Part shown: piece after piece, positions 1 through 9,029 of the stretch
Layout: the number at the start of each line of letters is the position of its first letter
Position numbering within the stretch: position 1 is the stretch's first letter
Source of the DNA: Celeribacter naphthalenivorans
Lineage (GTDB): Bacteria > Pseudomonadota > Alphaproteobacteria > Rhodobacterales > Rhodobacteraceae
Direction of reading: 5' to 3'
DNA: 64,000 nt
Assembly (NCBI RefSeq): GCF_020524585.1
Contig: NZ_JAIVLK010000005.1
Coordinates: forward strand, 186,001-250,000
The notes under the pieces: generated by a model
Database searches by the model: none
Told to the model about the DNA's origin: nothing
Seen by the model: the letters and a program-made list of their open reading frames with translations, nothing else
Position numbers and translations under genes: made by a program

Positions 1-173
1 ACTGTGATCTTCGAAAGGTAGGCCTGAGCACGCGGGGCTGCAACGGCAGACACGGGAAATTGCGGCCAGTCTCGGACATGTCGGTACAGCGGGATCGCGG
101 CCTTTGGCTTGTGTCCCGGGGGCAGCCGGGTAGTCTGCGCGGTGAAATCCGACAAAATCAGGTGATTCCCATA
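1..173. other. Leader region upstream of glcB
   Basis: No gene is supported here. The reading frame of glcB stays open up to position 60, but the extra 38 codons do not look like malate synthase. A purine-rich stretch (AGGTGA) lies a few bases before the ATG at 174. No convincing promoter hexamer pair or hairpin was seen, and the window edge hides what lies further upstream. Confidence 0.5.
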
Positions 174-2327
174 ATGACGCACGTCGACAAATCCGGCCTC
201 AAGGTCGCCCAAGAGCTTGCCCAATTCATCGAAACAGAGGCCCTGCCGGGCACGGGTGTGACGGCGGAGGCGTTTTGGGACGGTCTGGCGGGGATGGTGC
301 GCGATCTGGGGCCGAAGAACCGCGCGCTGCTGAACAAACGCGAAGAGATTCAGACCCAGATCGACGACTGGCATCTGGTCCGCAAAGGGCAGGATTTTGA
401 TGCCGCAGACTATACGGCGTTTCTGAAAGAGATCGGCTATCTCGTCCCGGAAGGTCCTGATTTTCAGATCGAAACCAGCAAAATCGACCCGGAATTCGCC
501 ACCAAGCCGGGGCCGCAGCTTGTCGTGCCGATCACCAATGCGCGCTACGCGTTGAACGCCGCGAATGCCCGCTGGGGTTCGCTTTACGATGCGCTTTACG
601 GCACGGACGCGCTGGGCGATCTGCCCGGCCAAAATGGGGGTGGCAAGGGCTATGACGCCGAGCGTGGCGCGCGGGTGATTGCCTGGGCCAAGGCGCATCT
701 GGACGCGGTCACGCCGCTCGCGGGGGGCTCCTGGGCCGATGTGACCAAGCTCACCGTGACCAACGGGATGTTGCTGGTCGATGGCACGATGGGCGAGACC
801 GGTCTGGCCGATCCGGCGCAATTTGCGGGCGCCTCTGAGGGCCATGTGCTTCTTGAGCAAAACGGCCTCTACATCGACATCGTGATTGATCCTTCGACGC
901 CCGTGGGGGCGCAGGATAAGGCCGGGATTTCCGACATTCTGCTTGAGGCCGCCGTCTCCGCGATCATGGATTGCGAGGATTCTGTCGCGGCCGTGGATGC
1001 CGAGGAAAAAGTTGGCGCCTACCGCAACTGGCTTGGCCTGATGAAGGGTGATCTGACCGAAGAGGTCGCGAAAGGCGGCAAGACGTTCACCCGTGCGCTT
1101 CATGGTGATCGTCTGTTCACGGCGCCGGACGGATCGGAGGTCACCCTGCAAGGCCGTGCCATGATGTTGGTGCGCAATGTGGGCCATCTGATGACCAACC
1201 CGGCGATCCTCTACGCGGAAGGGTTGGAGATCGGCGAGGGCATCATGGACGCGCTTGTGACCGCGATGATCGCCATGCACGACCTGCAAAAAACCACAGG
1301 CCCGCGCAACTCGCGCGAAGGCTCCGTCTATGTCGTGAAACCGAAGATGCACGGGCCGGAAGAGGTGGCTTTCGCGGATGAGATTTTCACCCGTGTCGAA
1401 GAGATATTGGGCCTCGAGCCCAACACCGTCAAACTCGGCATCATGGACGAAGAACGCCGCACCTCGGTGAACCTCAAAGAGTGTATCCGCGCCGCCAAAC
1501 ACCGCGTCGCCTTTATCAACACCGGCTTTCTGGACCGCACCGGCGACGAGATTCACACCTCGATGGAAGCCGGGCCGATGATCCGCAAAGGCGAGATGAA
1601 GGATCAGCCGTGGATCAAATCTTATGAGGAGCGCAACGTCGATATTGGCCTTGCCTGTGGTCTCAAAGGACGCGCGCAGATCGGCAAGGGCATGTGGGCC
1701 ATGCCGGACCTGATGCATGCGATGCTGGAGACGAAAATCGGCCATCCAAAAGCGGGCGCGACCTGTGCCTGGGTGCCGTCGCCCACTGCGGCCACGCTGC
1801 ACGCGACGCATTATCACAAGGTCGATGTCTTCGCCGTTCAGGATGAGATCGCCAAAGGCGGGGCGCGCGGCACGCTCGACGACCTTTTGACCATTCCGGT
1901 GGCGAAAGGCGTCAACTGGTCCGACGATGAAATCACCGCTGAGATTGAAAACAATGCCCAAGGCATCCTTGGATATGTGGTGCGCTGGATCGACCAAGGC
2001 GTCGGCTGTTCGAAGGTGCCGGACATCCATGACGTCGGTCTGATGGAAGACCGCGCCACCTGCCGGATTTCTTCGCAGGGCCTCGCCAACTGGCTGCATC
2101 ACGGCGTTGTCTCCGAGGCGCACGTCATGGAGGCCATGAAGAAAATGGCCGCCGTCGTGGATCGTCAGAACGCGCATGATCCGCTCTATAAACCGATGGC
2201 GCCGGGGTTTGACGGCATCGCCTTCAAAGCGGCCTGTGATCTCGTGTTCAAGGGGCGTGTGCAGCCCTCGGGCTATACCGAGCCGGTGCTGCACGCGCGG
2301 CGGCTGGAACTTAAGGCGCAGGGGTGA
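174..2327 (+). CDS. glcB: Malate synthase G
   Basis: A 717-residue protein, close to the 723 of E. coli GlcB. It condenses glyoxylate with acetyl-CoA to malate in the cytoplasm, in the glyoxylate cycle and glycolate use. The G-type signature blocks are visible: the [20 protein letters not shown] block with the active-site arginine, [15 protein letters not shown] with the magnesium-binding glutamate, [11 protein letters not shown] with the reactive cysteine, and [12 protein letters not shown] (aspartate near residue 626), the family's catalytic base. The ATG at 174 was chosen over an in-frame start at 60 because [16 protein letters not shown] matches the family N terminus and has an AGGTGA upstream. 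The next gene starts 3 bases after the stop. Confidence 0.96.
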   Translation: MTHVDKSGLKVAQELAQFIETEALPGTGVTAEAFWDGLAGMVRDLGPKNRALLNKREEIQTQIDDWHLVRKGQDFDAADYTAFLKEIGYLVPEGPDFQIETSKIDPEFATKPGPQLVVPITNARYALNAANARWGSLYDALYGTDALGDLPGQNGGGKGYDAERGARVIAWAKAHLDAVTPLAGGSWADVTKLTVTNGMLLVDGTMGETGLADPAQFAGASEGHVLLEQNGLYIDIVIDPSTPVGAQDKAGISDILLEAAVSAIMDCEDSVAAVDAEEKVGAYRNWLGLMKGDLTEEVAKGGKTFTRALHGDRLFTAPDGSEVTLQGRAMMLVRNVGHLMTNPAILYAEGLEIGEGIMDALVTAMIAMHDLQKTTGPRNSREGSVYVVKPKMHGPEEVAFADEIFTRVEEILGLEPNTVKLGIMDEERRTSVNLKECIRAAKHRVAFINTGFLDRTGDEIHTSMEAGPMIRKGEMKDQPWIKSYEERNVDIGLACGLKGRAQIGKGMWAMPDLMHAMLETKIGHPKAGATCAWVPSPTAATLHATHYHKVDVFAVQDEIAKGGARGTLDDLLTIPVAKGVNWSDDEITAEIENNAQGILGYVVRWIDQGVGCSKVPDIHDVGLMEDRATCRISSQGLANWLHHGVVSEAHVMEAMKKMAAVVDRQNAHDPLYKPMAPGFDGIAFKAACDLVFKGRVQPSGYTEPVLHARRLELKAQG

Positions 2328-2330
2328 ACC

Positions 2331-2756
2331 ATGGCGCCGATCTCGCTGGAGCAAGCCCAGTGCATCATTGCGACGGCGATGGCCTTGGGCCAAGCACAGG
2401 GCTGGAACCCTTTGAGCGTCGTGGTGGTGGATGCGGGCGGGCATGTTCAGGCCTTCGCCCGCGCCGACACCGCGCCGCCGGGGCGGTTCGATCTGGCCTA
2501 TGCTAAGGCCAAAGGCGCGGTGCTCATGGGGCTCAATGGCGCTGAATTGGCGGATCGTGCGGAGCGGATGCCTCAGTTGATTTCGGGCGTGCAGTCGGCC
2601 TTTGGTCAACTTGTGGCGCTGCCGGGAAGCGTGTTGGTCCTGTCCGAGGCAGGTATTGTGATCGGCGCCGTGGGCGTCGCGGGCGACACGCCCGAACATG
2701 ACGCCGAGGCGGCGCGCGCGGGCATCAAGGCGGCGGGTCTCGCAGCGCGTCCCTAA
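2331..2756 (+). CDS. GlcG/HbpS-family protein (DUF336)
   Basis: A 141-residue protein of the GlcG/HbpS (DUF336) family, seen in the N-terminal LEQAQCIIATAMALGQAQGW helix followed by PLSVVVVDAGGHVQAFARAD and the late GIVIGAVGVAGDTPEHDAEAA block. Family members bind haem or small molecules and often sit next to glycolate and malate synthase genes; their precise role is uncertain. It starts 3 bases after glcB, so co-transcription and a link to glyoxylate metabolism are likely. Single domain, no signal peptide. Confidence 0.85.
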   Translation: MAPISLEQAQCIIATAMALGQAQGWNPLSVVVVDAGGHVQAFARADTAPPGRFDLAYAKAKGAVLMGLNGAELADRAERMPQLISGVQSAFGQLVALPGSVLVLSEAGIVIGAVGVAGDTPEHDAEAARAGIKAAGLAARP

Positions 2757-2906
2757 GTGATTTCGTGTTTGATCAAAAAACGGGCGGATCAGCCTTGCGC
2801 ACACCCCGCGCACAACCGTTGTGCTTTCGCCAACGGTACTCCGGGCCGCTCCCCCCTTTTTTCTCCTCTCAAAGCGCCTATTGTAATGTCAAAAGGGGAG
2901 TAGAAT

Positions 2907-3683
2907 ATGACACGACCAGTCGTCGGCATCATCGGCAACACGGACCTGCTGAACGGGAGCTACCCGGCCTATACGGGCGGGCGGATGAATGCCGAAGCCG
3001 TGGCGGAAGTGTCGAACTGCATGCCGCTTTTGATCCCGCCGCATCCGAATTTCGTCTCTGTCGCGGAGTTGATGGAGGCCTGTGACGGCTTTCTCTTCAC
3101 CGGCGGGCGTCCGAATGTGCACCCCGAGGAATACGGCGAACAGGAGACCGAAGCACATGGCGATTTCGACCGCTGTCGCGATGCTGTGGCTCTGCCGCTC
3201 ATTCGCGCCTGTGTCGAGGTGGGCCAGCCGATTCTGGGCATTTGCCGCGGATTTCAGGAGGTCAACGTCGCCATGGGCGGTACGCTTTACCCGGAAATTC
3301 GCGATCTGCCGGGGCGGATGAATCACCGCATGCCGCCGGATGGGACGTTGGAGGAAAAATTCGCGCTGCGTCACCCGGTGCGCCTGTCGGAAGAGGGCGT
3401 GTTCCACAAGCTTCTGGGCGCCGATGAGGTGATGACCAATACGTTGCACGGGCAGGGGATCAAGAAACCCGGTGCCCGCATCGTGATCGACGGCTATGCG
3501 CCCGATGGCACGCCCGAGGCGATCTATGTGAAGGATGCGCCGGGGTTCACCTTGTCGGTGCAATGGCATCCGGAGTATCGCGCGGGCGAAGACCCGGTGT
3601 CCCGGCCGCTGTTCGAGGCCTTCGGTCAGGCGGTCTATAAATTCGCCGAAGCGCGACGCGGCAAGGTGACCGAGGACGCGTGA
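2907..3683 (+). CDS. Gamma-glutamyl-GABA hydrolase-like class I glutamine amidotransferase (peptidase C26)
   Basis: A 258-residue PuuD-like enzyme. The catalytic triad of the class I amidotransferase fold is visible: Cys113 in ILGICRGFQEVN and His221/Glu223 in SVQWHPEYR. PuuD hydrolyses gamma-glutamyl-GABA in putrescine breakdown, but no other puu gene lies nearby, so the substrate here is an inference. The ATG follows a clear AAAAGGGGAG ribosome site. The 150-bp gap before it suggests its own transcription unit; the SDR behind it is 174 bp away. Confidence 0.82.
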   Translation: MTRPVVGIIGNTDLLNGSYPAYTGGRMNAEAVAEVSNCMPLLIPPHPNFVSVAELMEACDGFLFTGGRPNVHPEEYGEQETEAHGDFDRCRDAVALPLIRACVEVGQPILGICRGFQEVNVAMGGTLYPEIRDLPGRMNHRMPPDGTLEEKFALRHPVRLSEEGVFHKLLGADEVMTNTLHGQGIKKPGARIVIDGYAPDGTPEAIYVKDAPGFTLSVQWHPEYRAGEDPVSRPLFEAFGQAVYKFAEARRGKVTEDA

Positions 3684-3735
3684 GGCGCAGGCCCTATGTG
3701 ACGCCTGTCTGAAAAATCGTTTATTCGGAGCGATG

Positions 3736-3754
3736 CGGAGAAAGTCTTTCTCCG
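3736..3754. promoter_or_regulatory. Perfect 19-bp palindrome, possible operator
   Basis: CGGAGAAAG and its exact complement CTTTCTCCG are separated by one T. The palindrome lies about 100 bp upstream of the SDR start at 3858. No poly-T tract follows, so a protein-binding site is more likely than a terminator. The binding protein is unknown. Confidence 0.4.
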
Positions 3755-3857
3755 TCAAAGGTATGGCGTTTACGTGCCGGTGACCTATCTCTCTATATGA
3801 CTGCCGCTTTTGTGCCTGAGGACAGAGTTGGCGCAGCCCAAAAACTTGGAGACAGAC

Positions 3858-4637
3858 ATGAAGATCGACCTTTCTGGAAAAACCGCCATCGTGACCGGCT
3901 CGACCGGTGGTATCGGGCTTGCCATTGCCCAAGGGCTGGCGGAGGCAGGGGCCGAAGTTGTTATCACCGGGCGGTCGCAGGAAAATGTCGATGCAGCCCT
4001 GTCTACGATCACAGGCGCCGCGCGCGGCGTCGTGGCCGATCTCGGCATGGCGGAGGGCTGTGCGGCCTTGATCGCGGCGGAGCAAGAGGCGGATATTCTC
4101 GTCAACAATCTGGGCGTCTACGGCCGTCAGGATTACTTCGACATTTCGGATGACGAATGGGAGCGCTATTTTCAGATCAACATCATGAGCGGCGTGCGCC
4201 TGTCGCGGCATTATGCCCAAGGCATGCGGGATCGCGGTTGGGGTCGGATTCAATTTATCTCCAGCGAATCCGCTCTGAACATTCCGGCGGATATGGTGCA
4301 GTACGGCGTGTCGAAATCGGCACTTCAGGGTGTGTCGCGCGGCCTCGCCAAAGTGCTGGCCGGGACGGGGGTGACCGTCAACACCATCCTGCCGGGGCCG
4401 ACGCGCACCGAGGGTGCGGTCTCGATGATCAAGGGCATGGCCGACGATCGCGGGGTGACGCCTGAGGAAATGGAAGCGCTGTTCTTGCAGGAAAAACGCC
4501 CCTCTGGCCTTTTGGGCCGGTTCGCGGCGCCCGAAGAGGTGGCCGCCATGTGCGTCTATGCCGCCTCGCCTCAGGCCAGCGCCACGACGGGGGCGGCGCT
4601 CAAGGTCGAAGGCGGGATTGTCGAAAGCATCTCTTAA
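3858..4637 (+). CDS. SDR family oxidoreductase
   Basis: A 259-residue classical short-chain dehydrogenase/reductase. The cofactor motif TGSTGGIG occupies residues 13-20, the NNLG motif is near 83, and the catalytic serine lies in FISSES with Tyr149 and Lys153 in YGVSK. The C terminus (TTGAALKVEGGIV) is typical of the family. The start at 3858 is preceded by TTGGAGACAGAC; an upstream in-frame start at 3810 is not supported. The substrate cannot be read from the sequence, and the gene appears to stand alone. Confidence 0.88.
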   Translation: MKIDLSGKTAIVTGSTGGIGLAIAQGLAEAGAEVVITGRSQENVDAALSTITGAARGVVADLGMAEGCAALIAAEQEADILVNNLGVYGRQDYFDISDDEWERYFQINIMSGVRLSRHYAQGMRDRGWGRIQFISSESALNIPADMVQYGVSKSALQGVSRGLAKVLAGTGVTVNTILPGPTRTEGAVSMIKGMADDRGVTPEEMEALFLQEKRPSGLLGRFAAPEEVAAMCVYAASPQASATTGAALKVEGGIVESIS

Positions 4638-4640
4638 AAC

Positions 4641-4675
4641 TTAAGGGCGCGGCGTGCGCCATGTCGCGCCCTTAA
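4641..4675. terminator. Hairpin between convergent SDR and GNAT genes
   Basis: TTAAGGGCGCG pairs perfectly with CGCGCCCTTAA (11 bp) around a 13-base loop. The minus-strand transcript runs into GTTTTAA, so it looks best as the terminator of the GNAT gene, whose stop codon lies inside the stem. It may also stop the SDR transcript. Confidence 0.55.
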
Positions 4676-5136
4676 AGCTGTTTCTGCATTCGAAAATTCT
4701 CGATCGCGACGCTGTCGCGGATCACGCTTTGCCGGGCCACCATCTGCCAGCCGCGTTTTTCAAAGAAACGACGCGCAAGGTGGCTGGCTTCTGTGTCCAT
4801 CTGGGTGAGGCCGAGACGGCGCGCTTCCGTTTCGCAGGCGTCATAAAGTCGGGCAGCGGTGCCTTTGCCCATCTCTTCCAGCGCGACATAGGCAAAATCG
4901 ATGTGGCCGTCGTGCCCCATGGTGAAAAAGCCCCGGATTTTGCCCCAGCGCGTGGCGCAGATCGCAAAGCCGCTGGTCAGACGGTCTGGCCAGCTGTCGG
5001 GGGCATGGTCGCGTGCGGGCGCCCAAGCGGCGCGCTGTTCCGGCCCATAAAAGCCGCCCGTGCCGCCATGGACGGTGCGGTGAAAGAGCGCATAGCAGGC
5101 ATCTGCATCTTTTGGGGTCAAAGGGCGAAGTTTCAT
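4672..5136 (-). CDS. GNAT family N-acetyltransferase
   Basis: A 154-residue GCN5-related acetyltransferase. The N terminus MKLRPLTPKDADACYALFH is the usual first strand and helix of the fold. The acetyl-CoA loop is seen as EMGKGTAARLYDACE, and RRFFEKRGWQMV is the common late motif. Such proteins move an acetyl group to a small molecule or a protein amine; the acceptor is not recognisable. No good ribosome site is seen before the ATG. Its 5' side abuts a structured repeat element. Confidence 0.8.
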   Translation of the reverse strand: MKLRPLTPKDADACYALFHRTVHGGTGGFYGPEQRAAWAPARDHAPDSWPDRLTSGFAICATRWGKIRGFFTMGHDGHIDFAYVALEEMGKGTAARLYDACETEARRLGLTQMDTEASHLARRFFEKRGWQMVARQSVIRDSVAIENFRMQKQL

Positions 5137-5146
5137 GGAGGCGCTT

Positions 5147-5263
5147 CTAAAGCGTTTTTCTTTTTATCTGAAACAGGAAAAAAGAAAAACGCAGTGCAAC
5201 GTATGAGCGTTGCGAGCGCTTCACATTAAATCTGTGATTCAGATTTTATGCGAAACGCTTTAG
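5147..5263. repeat. Composite inverted-repeat element
   Basis: The ends are perfect 11-bp inverted repeats, CTAAAGCGTTT (5147-5157) and AAACGCTTTAG (5253-5263). Inside are two hairpins. The first has a perfect 14-bp stem, GCGTTTTTCTTTTT at 5152-5165 with 5179-5192. The second is a 19-bp near-palindrome, 5216-5234 with 5240-5258, matching at 16 of 19 positions around TGATT. No coding capacity. It has the build of a small mobile or REP-like intergenic element; no second copy was noticed in this window. Confidence 0.6.
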
Positions 5264-5295
5264 CGACTGTCGCAAACGGGGGCTAGGCTGAAGCC

Positions 5296-5751
5296 ATGAA
5301 AAGACTCGATTATCCACCGATCTGGCTTTTGGGGTTTATGGGGCTCGCTTGGGCGCTCAACTGGCCTTTGACCAAAGCCGGGCTTGGCTTTGAAGTGCCT
5401 GACGCGCTCAAGATTCTGGGCGGGGGACTGATCGCCGTGGGGTTTTTGCTCATGGCGCTGGCGGTTTTTGGCATGTTGCGGCATCGCACCACTGTGGTGC
5501 CGCATCGGGTGCCTTCTGTTCTTGTGACGGACGGCGTTTACAGATTGACAAGAAACCCGATTTATCTGGGCGACGCCTTTACACTTGTGGGCTTTTCTCT
5601 ACTGTTCGCCAATTCGGCAGGCATGCTTTTGGTCCCCGTTTTTATGGCGGTGATCCAAAGACGTTTCATTGTCGAGGAAGAATCCTGGCTCAGGACGAAA
5701 TTTCCGGCGGAATTTCAAACCTGGGCAGAACAAACGCGGCGTTGGCTCTGA
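5296..5751 (+). CDS. Isoprenylcysteine carboxyl methyltransferase-like membrane protein
   Basis: A 151-residue integral membrane protein of the ICMT/PEMT-like methyltransferase group. Three to four membrane helices are seen, including IWLLGFMGLAWALNW and ILGGGLIAVGFLLMALAVFG. The conserved cytosolic block follows: VLVTDGVYRLTRNPIYLGD, then a C-terminal EEESWLRTKFPAEFQTWAEQTRRWL tail. Bacterial members methylate lipids or other small molecules with SAM; the substrate is unknown. It stands alone between the repeat element and the pnt leader. Confidence 0.78.
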   Translation: MKRLDYPPIWLLGFMGLAWALNWPLTKAGLGFEVPDALKILGGGLIAVGFLLMALAVFGMLRHRTTVVPHRVPSVLVTDGVYRLTRNPIYLGDAFTLVGFSLLFANSAGMLLVPVFMAVIQRRFIVEEESWLRTKFPAEFQTWAEQTRRWL

Positions 5752-5779
5752 CTTTACGTCCTACTTTTTGGCGATGTTT

Positions 5780-5796
5780 GCGCAATAATGTTGCGC
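5780..5796. promoter_or_regulatory. Inverted repeat upstream of pntA
   Basis: GCGCAA and TTGCGC flank TAATG, followed closely by a TGC-rich stretch (TGCACTGCTGCAAT). The site lies about 70 bp before the pntA start, a plausible position for an operator or promoter element. The regulator is unknown. Confidence 0.3.
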
Positions 5797-5864
5797 TGCA
5801 CTGCTGCAATTAGGTAAGGAAGAGGTCAACGAAGGACTATGACTGGGGAAAAGAGGATCAACAC

Positions 5865-7436
5865 GTGAAATTCGGTGTTCCTAAGGAAGTCTTTGAGGGG
5901 GAAGCGCGTGTCGCGCTGACGCCTGAAAGCGCCAAGCAATTACAAAAGCTTGGGTATGACTGTGCCATCGAGACCGGAGCGGGTGCGCTCGCCGGGTTCT
6001 CGGACAAGGATTATGAAGAGGCCGGCGTCGAGATCGTCAAGACCGCGCCTGCTTTGTGGAAGGATTGCGACATCGTCGCCAAGGTCCGCCAGCCCAACGA
6101 GACGGAAATGAAACGTCTCAAAAAGGGCCAGACGCTGATTTCCTTCTTCAACCCTGGCGGCAATGCCGAGGGGATGGAGGCGGCGAAGGCCAAGGGTGCC
6201 AATGTCATCGCCATGGAAATGGTGCCGCGGATTTCGCGGGCGCAGAAGATGGACGCGCTGTCGTCGATGGCCAACATCGCGGGCTACCGCGCGGTCATTG
6301 AAGCGGGCAACAACTTCGGCCGTTTCTTCACCGGTCAGATCACCGCTGCGGGGAAAGTGCCCCCGGCGAAGGTTCTGGTCGTGGGCGCCGGTGTGGCCGG
6401 TCTTGCCGCCATCGGCACCTCGACCTCTTTGGGCGCTGTGACCTACGCCTTCGACGTGCGGCCCGAAGTGGCCGAGCAGGTCGAGTCCATGGGTGCCGAA
6501 TTCGTCTATCTCGACTTCGAAGAAGAGCAACAGGACGGTGCAGCCACGGGCGGGTACGCCTCTGTGTCCTCCCCTGAGTTCCGCGACGCGCAGCTGGCGA
6601 AGTTCCGTGAATTGGCGCCTGAGATGGACATCGTGATCACCACGGCGCTCATCCCGAACCGCGAAGCGCCGGAGCTTTGGACCAAGGATATGGTCGAGGC
6701 GATGAAGCCGGGCTCGGTGATCGTCGATCTGGCGGCGGAAAAAGGCGGCAACTGTAAGCTGACCGTCAAGGACGAGAAAATCGTCACCGAGAATGGCGTA
6801 ACCATCATTGGCTACACCGATTTCCCGTCCCGCATGGCCACACAGGCCTCGACGCTCTACGCCACCAACATCCGTCACATGATGACCGACCTGACCCCTG
6901 AAAAAGATGGTCAGATCAACCACAACATGGAAGACGACGTGATCCGTGGCGCGACCGTGGCCTATGAGGGCGAGATCACCTTCCCGCCGCCGCCGCCGAA
7001 AGTGGCTGCGATTGCCGCGAAGCCCAAGGAAAAGGTCAAGGAAAAGACCCCCGAAGAGAAACGCGCCGAAGAGGTCGCCGCCTTCAAGGCGCAGACCAAG
7101 CAACAGGTGACGCTGATCGCCGTGGGGGCCGTGCTTTTGCTGGGCGTGGGCCTTGTCGCGCCTGCATCTTTCATGCAGCACTTCATCGTTTTCGTCCTCT
7201 CGGTGTTCATCGGCTTCCAGGTGATCTGGAACGTGTCGCATTCGCTGCACACGCCCTTGATGGCCGTGACCAACGCGATCTCCTCCATCATCATCCTGGG
7301 CGCCTTGCTGCAAATCGGCTCGGGCAACTGGTTGGTGATCCTCTTGGCCGCGCTCTCTGTCTTTATGGCGGGGATCAACATTTTCGGCGGCTTCCTCGTG
7401 ACACGGCGCATGCTCGCCATGTTCCAGAAATCGTAA
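5865..7436 (+). CDS. pntA: NAD(P) transhydrogenase subunit alpha
   Basis: A 523-residue alpha subunit of the proton-translocating transhydrogenase, which moves hydride from NADH to NADP+ using the proton gradient. The first part is the cytosolic NAD(H)-binding domain, starting [20 protein letters not shown], with the dinucleotide motif GAGVAG at 174-179. A charged Lys/Glu-rich linker follows near residues 380-410, then about four membrane helices from residue 415 to 520. This is the fused E. coli-like form, not the split PntAA/PntAB form. The start is GTG at 5865 after AGAGGATCAACAC. pntB follows 13 bases after the stop. Confidence 0.95.
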   Translation: MKFGVPKEVFEGEARVALTPESAKQLQKLGYDCAIETGAGALAGFSDKDYEEAGVEIVKTAPALWKDCDIVAKVRQPNETEMKRLKKGQTLISFFNPGGNAEGMEAAKAKGANVIAMEMVPRISRAQKMDALSSMANIAGYRAVIEAGNNFGRFFTGQITAAGKVPPAKVLVVGAGVAGLAAIGTSTSLGAVTYAFDVRPEVAEQVESMGAEFVYLDFEEEQQDGAATGGYASVSSPEFRDAQLAKFRELAPEMDIVITTALIPNREAPELWTKDMVEAMKPGSVIVDLAAEKGGNCKLTVKDEKIVTENGVTIIGYTDFPSRMATQASTLYATNIRHMMTDLTPEKDGQINHNMEDDVIRGATVAYEGEITFPPPPPKVAAIAAKPKEKVKEKTPEEKRAEEVAAFKAQTKQQVTLIAVGAVLLLGVGLVAPASFMQHFIVFVLSVFIGFQVIWNVSHSLHTPLMAVTNAISSIIILGALLQIGSGNWLVILLAALSVFMAGINIFGGFLVTRRMLAMFQKS

Positions 7437-7449
7437 AGGAGCAGAGGCA

Positions 7450-8877
7450 ATGGATTTCGGATTTACGACGGCGGCCTATGTGGTCGCGGCGGTTCTCTTC
7501 ATCCTCTCCCTGGGCGGTTTGTCTGGGCAGGAAAGCGCCAAACGCGCGGTGTGGTACGGCATTGCCGGCATGGCTTTGGCGGTGTTCGCAACGCTGATCG
7601 GGCCGGGCGCGGGGCTTTGGCTCCTGTCGCTCATCCTGATCGCGGCAGGGGGCATCATCGGCTGGTATGTGGCGAACAAGGTCGAGATGACCGAGATGCC
7701 GCAGCTGGTCGCGGCGATGCACTCGCTCGTTGGTCTGGCGGCAGTCTTCGTTGGCTTCAACGCGCATTTCGTGATGCATCATGTGGCGGGGTATCATGGT
7801 GGTGAAGAGCTTGGCACTTTCGCAGCACTTGTGGCGCATAAGTCGCCGGTTGAGCTGAACATTCTCAAGGTCGAGCTGTTCTTGGGCATCTTCATCGGGG
7901 CGGTGACCTTCACCGGCTCCGTGATCGCCTACGGCAAGCTTGCGGGCAAAGTGTCTTCGGCGGCGAAAAAGCTTCCGGGTGGGCATATGCTGAACGCGGG
8001 TGCAGCTGCGCTCTCGCTGATCTGTCTGATCTGGTACTTCAACACCGGCGGGCTGTTCCCGGTCATCCTGATGACGCTGGCGGCTCTGTTCATCGGCTAC
8101 CACCTGATCATGGGCATCGGCGGCGCCGACATGCCGGTCGTGGTCTCCATGCTCAACTCCTACTCGGGCTGGGCGGCTGCTGCGATTGGTTTCTCGCTGT
8201 CGAACGACCTGCTGATCGTGGTCGGCGCGCTGGTCGGCTCCTCTGGTGCGATCCTCTCCTACATCATGTGTAAGGCGATGAACCGCAGCTTTGTCTCCGT
8301 GATCTTGGGCGGCTTCGGCGGCACGGCAGGTCCGGCGATGGAGGTCGAGGGCGAACAAGTCGCGATCGACGCCGACGGCGTGGCCACGGCTTTGAACGAG
8401 GCTGACTCCGTGATCATCGTTCCGGGCTACGGCATGGCGGTGGCGCAGGCGCAGGGGGCTGTGTCCGAGCTGACCAACAAGCTGCGCGCCAAGGGCAAGA
8501 ACGTCCGCTTCGCGATCCACCCGGTCGCAGGCCGCCTGCCGGGGCACATGAACGTGCTCCTGGCCGAAGCCAAGGTGCCCTACGACATCGTGCTGGAAAT
8601 GGACGAGATCAACGAGGACTTCCCGGACACCGACGTGGTGATCGTGATCGGCTCGAACGACATCGTGAACCCCGCCGCGCAAGAAGACCCGAACTCCCCC
8701 ATCGCGGGCATGCCGGTTCTCGAGGTGTGGAAGGCGAAACAAGTGTTCGTGTCGAAACGCGGTCAGGGCACGGGCTACTCGGGCATCGAGAACCCGCTGT
8801 TCTACAAAGAAAACACGCGGATGTTCTATGGTGATGCGAAAGCGTCCATGAATGCGCTTTTGCCGAAGATTGAGTGA
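7450..8877 (+). CDS. pntB: NAD(P) transhydrogenase subunit beta
   Basis: A 475-residue beta subunit, close to the family length of about 460. The first 260 residues form the proton-channel membrane domain with many helices, including the conserved [17 protein letters not shown]. The C-terminal NADP(H)-binding domain carries [10 protein letters not shown] at 326-335 and later [17 protein letters not shown] and [18 protein letters not shown]. It forms the membrane complex with PntA to supply NADPH. The ribosome site AAAGGAGCAGAGGCA lies just before the ATG. Confidence 0.96.
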   Translation: MDFGFTTAAYVVAAVLFILSLGGLSGQESAKRAVWYGIAGMALAVFATLIGPGAGLWLLSLILIAAGGIIGWYVANKVEMTEMPQLVAAMHSLVGLAAVFVGFNAHFVMHHVAGYHGGEELGTFAALVAHKSPVELNILKVELFLGIFIGAVTFTGSVIAYGKLAGKVSSAAKKLPGGHMLNAGAAALSLICLIWYFNTGGLFPVILMTLAALFIGYHLIMGIGGADMPVVVSMLNSYSGWAAAAIGFSLSNDLLIVVGALVGSSGAILSYIMCKAMNRSFVSVILGGFGGTAGPAMEVEGEQVAIDADGVATALNEADSVIIVPGYGMAVAQAQGAVSELTNKLRAKGKNVRFAIHPVAGRLPGHMNVLLAEAKVPYDIVLEMDEINEDFPDTDVVIVIGSNDIVNPAAQEDPNSPIAGMPVLEVWKAKQVFVSKRGQGTGYSGIENPLFYKENTRMFYGDAKASMNALLPKIE

Positions 8878-8903
8878 TCTTCATTGCAGGATCACTACTC
8901 AGG

Positions 8904-8930
8904 AAGGGCGGTCTTCGGGCCGCCCTTTTT
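8904..8930 (+). terminator. Rho-independent terminator of pntAB
   Basis: AAGGGCGG pairs with CCGCCCTT, extended by a TC/GG closing pair around TTCG, followed by TTTTT. It lies 27 bp after the pntB stop. Confidence 0.88.
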
Positions 8931-9029
8931 GTGTCTTTTCGGCTGCCATGAAGATGCACAGGCGGGATGCGCCGAGACTGCTTTCCATTTGATCTTATGA
9001 GCGGCATGCTGACGTCACAGGAGATCCCC

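Noticed and set aside
2889-4253. A 454-codon open frame on the minus strand
   Set aside because: Antisense to the amidotransferase-type hydrolase and the SDR, both with visible active-site motifs.
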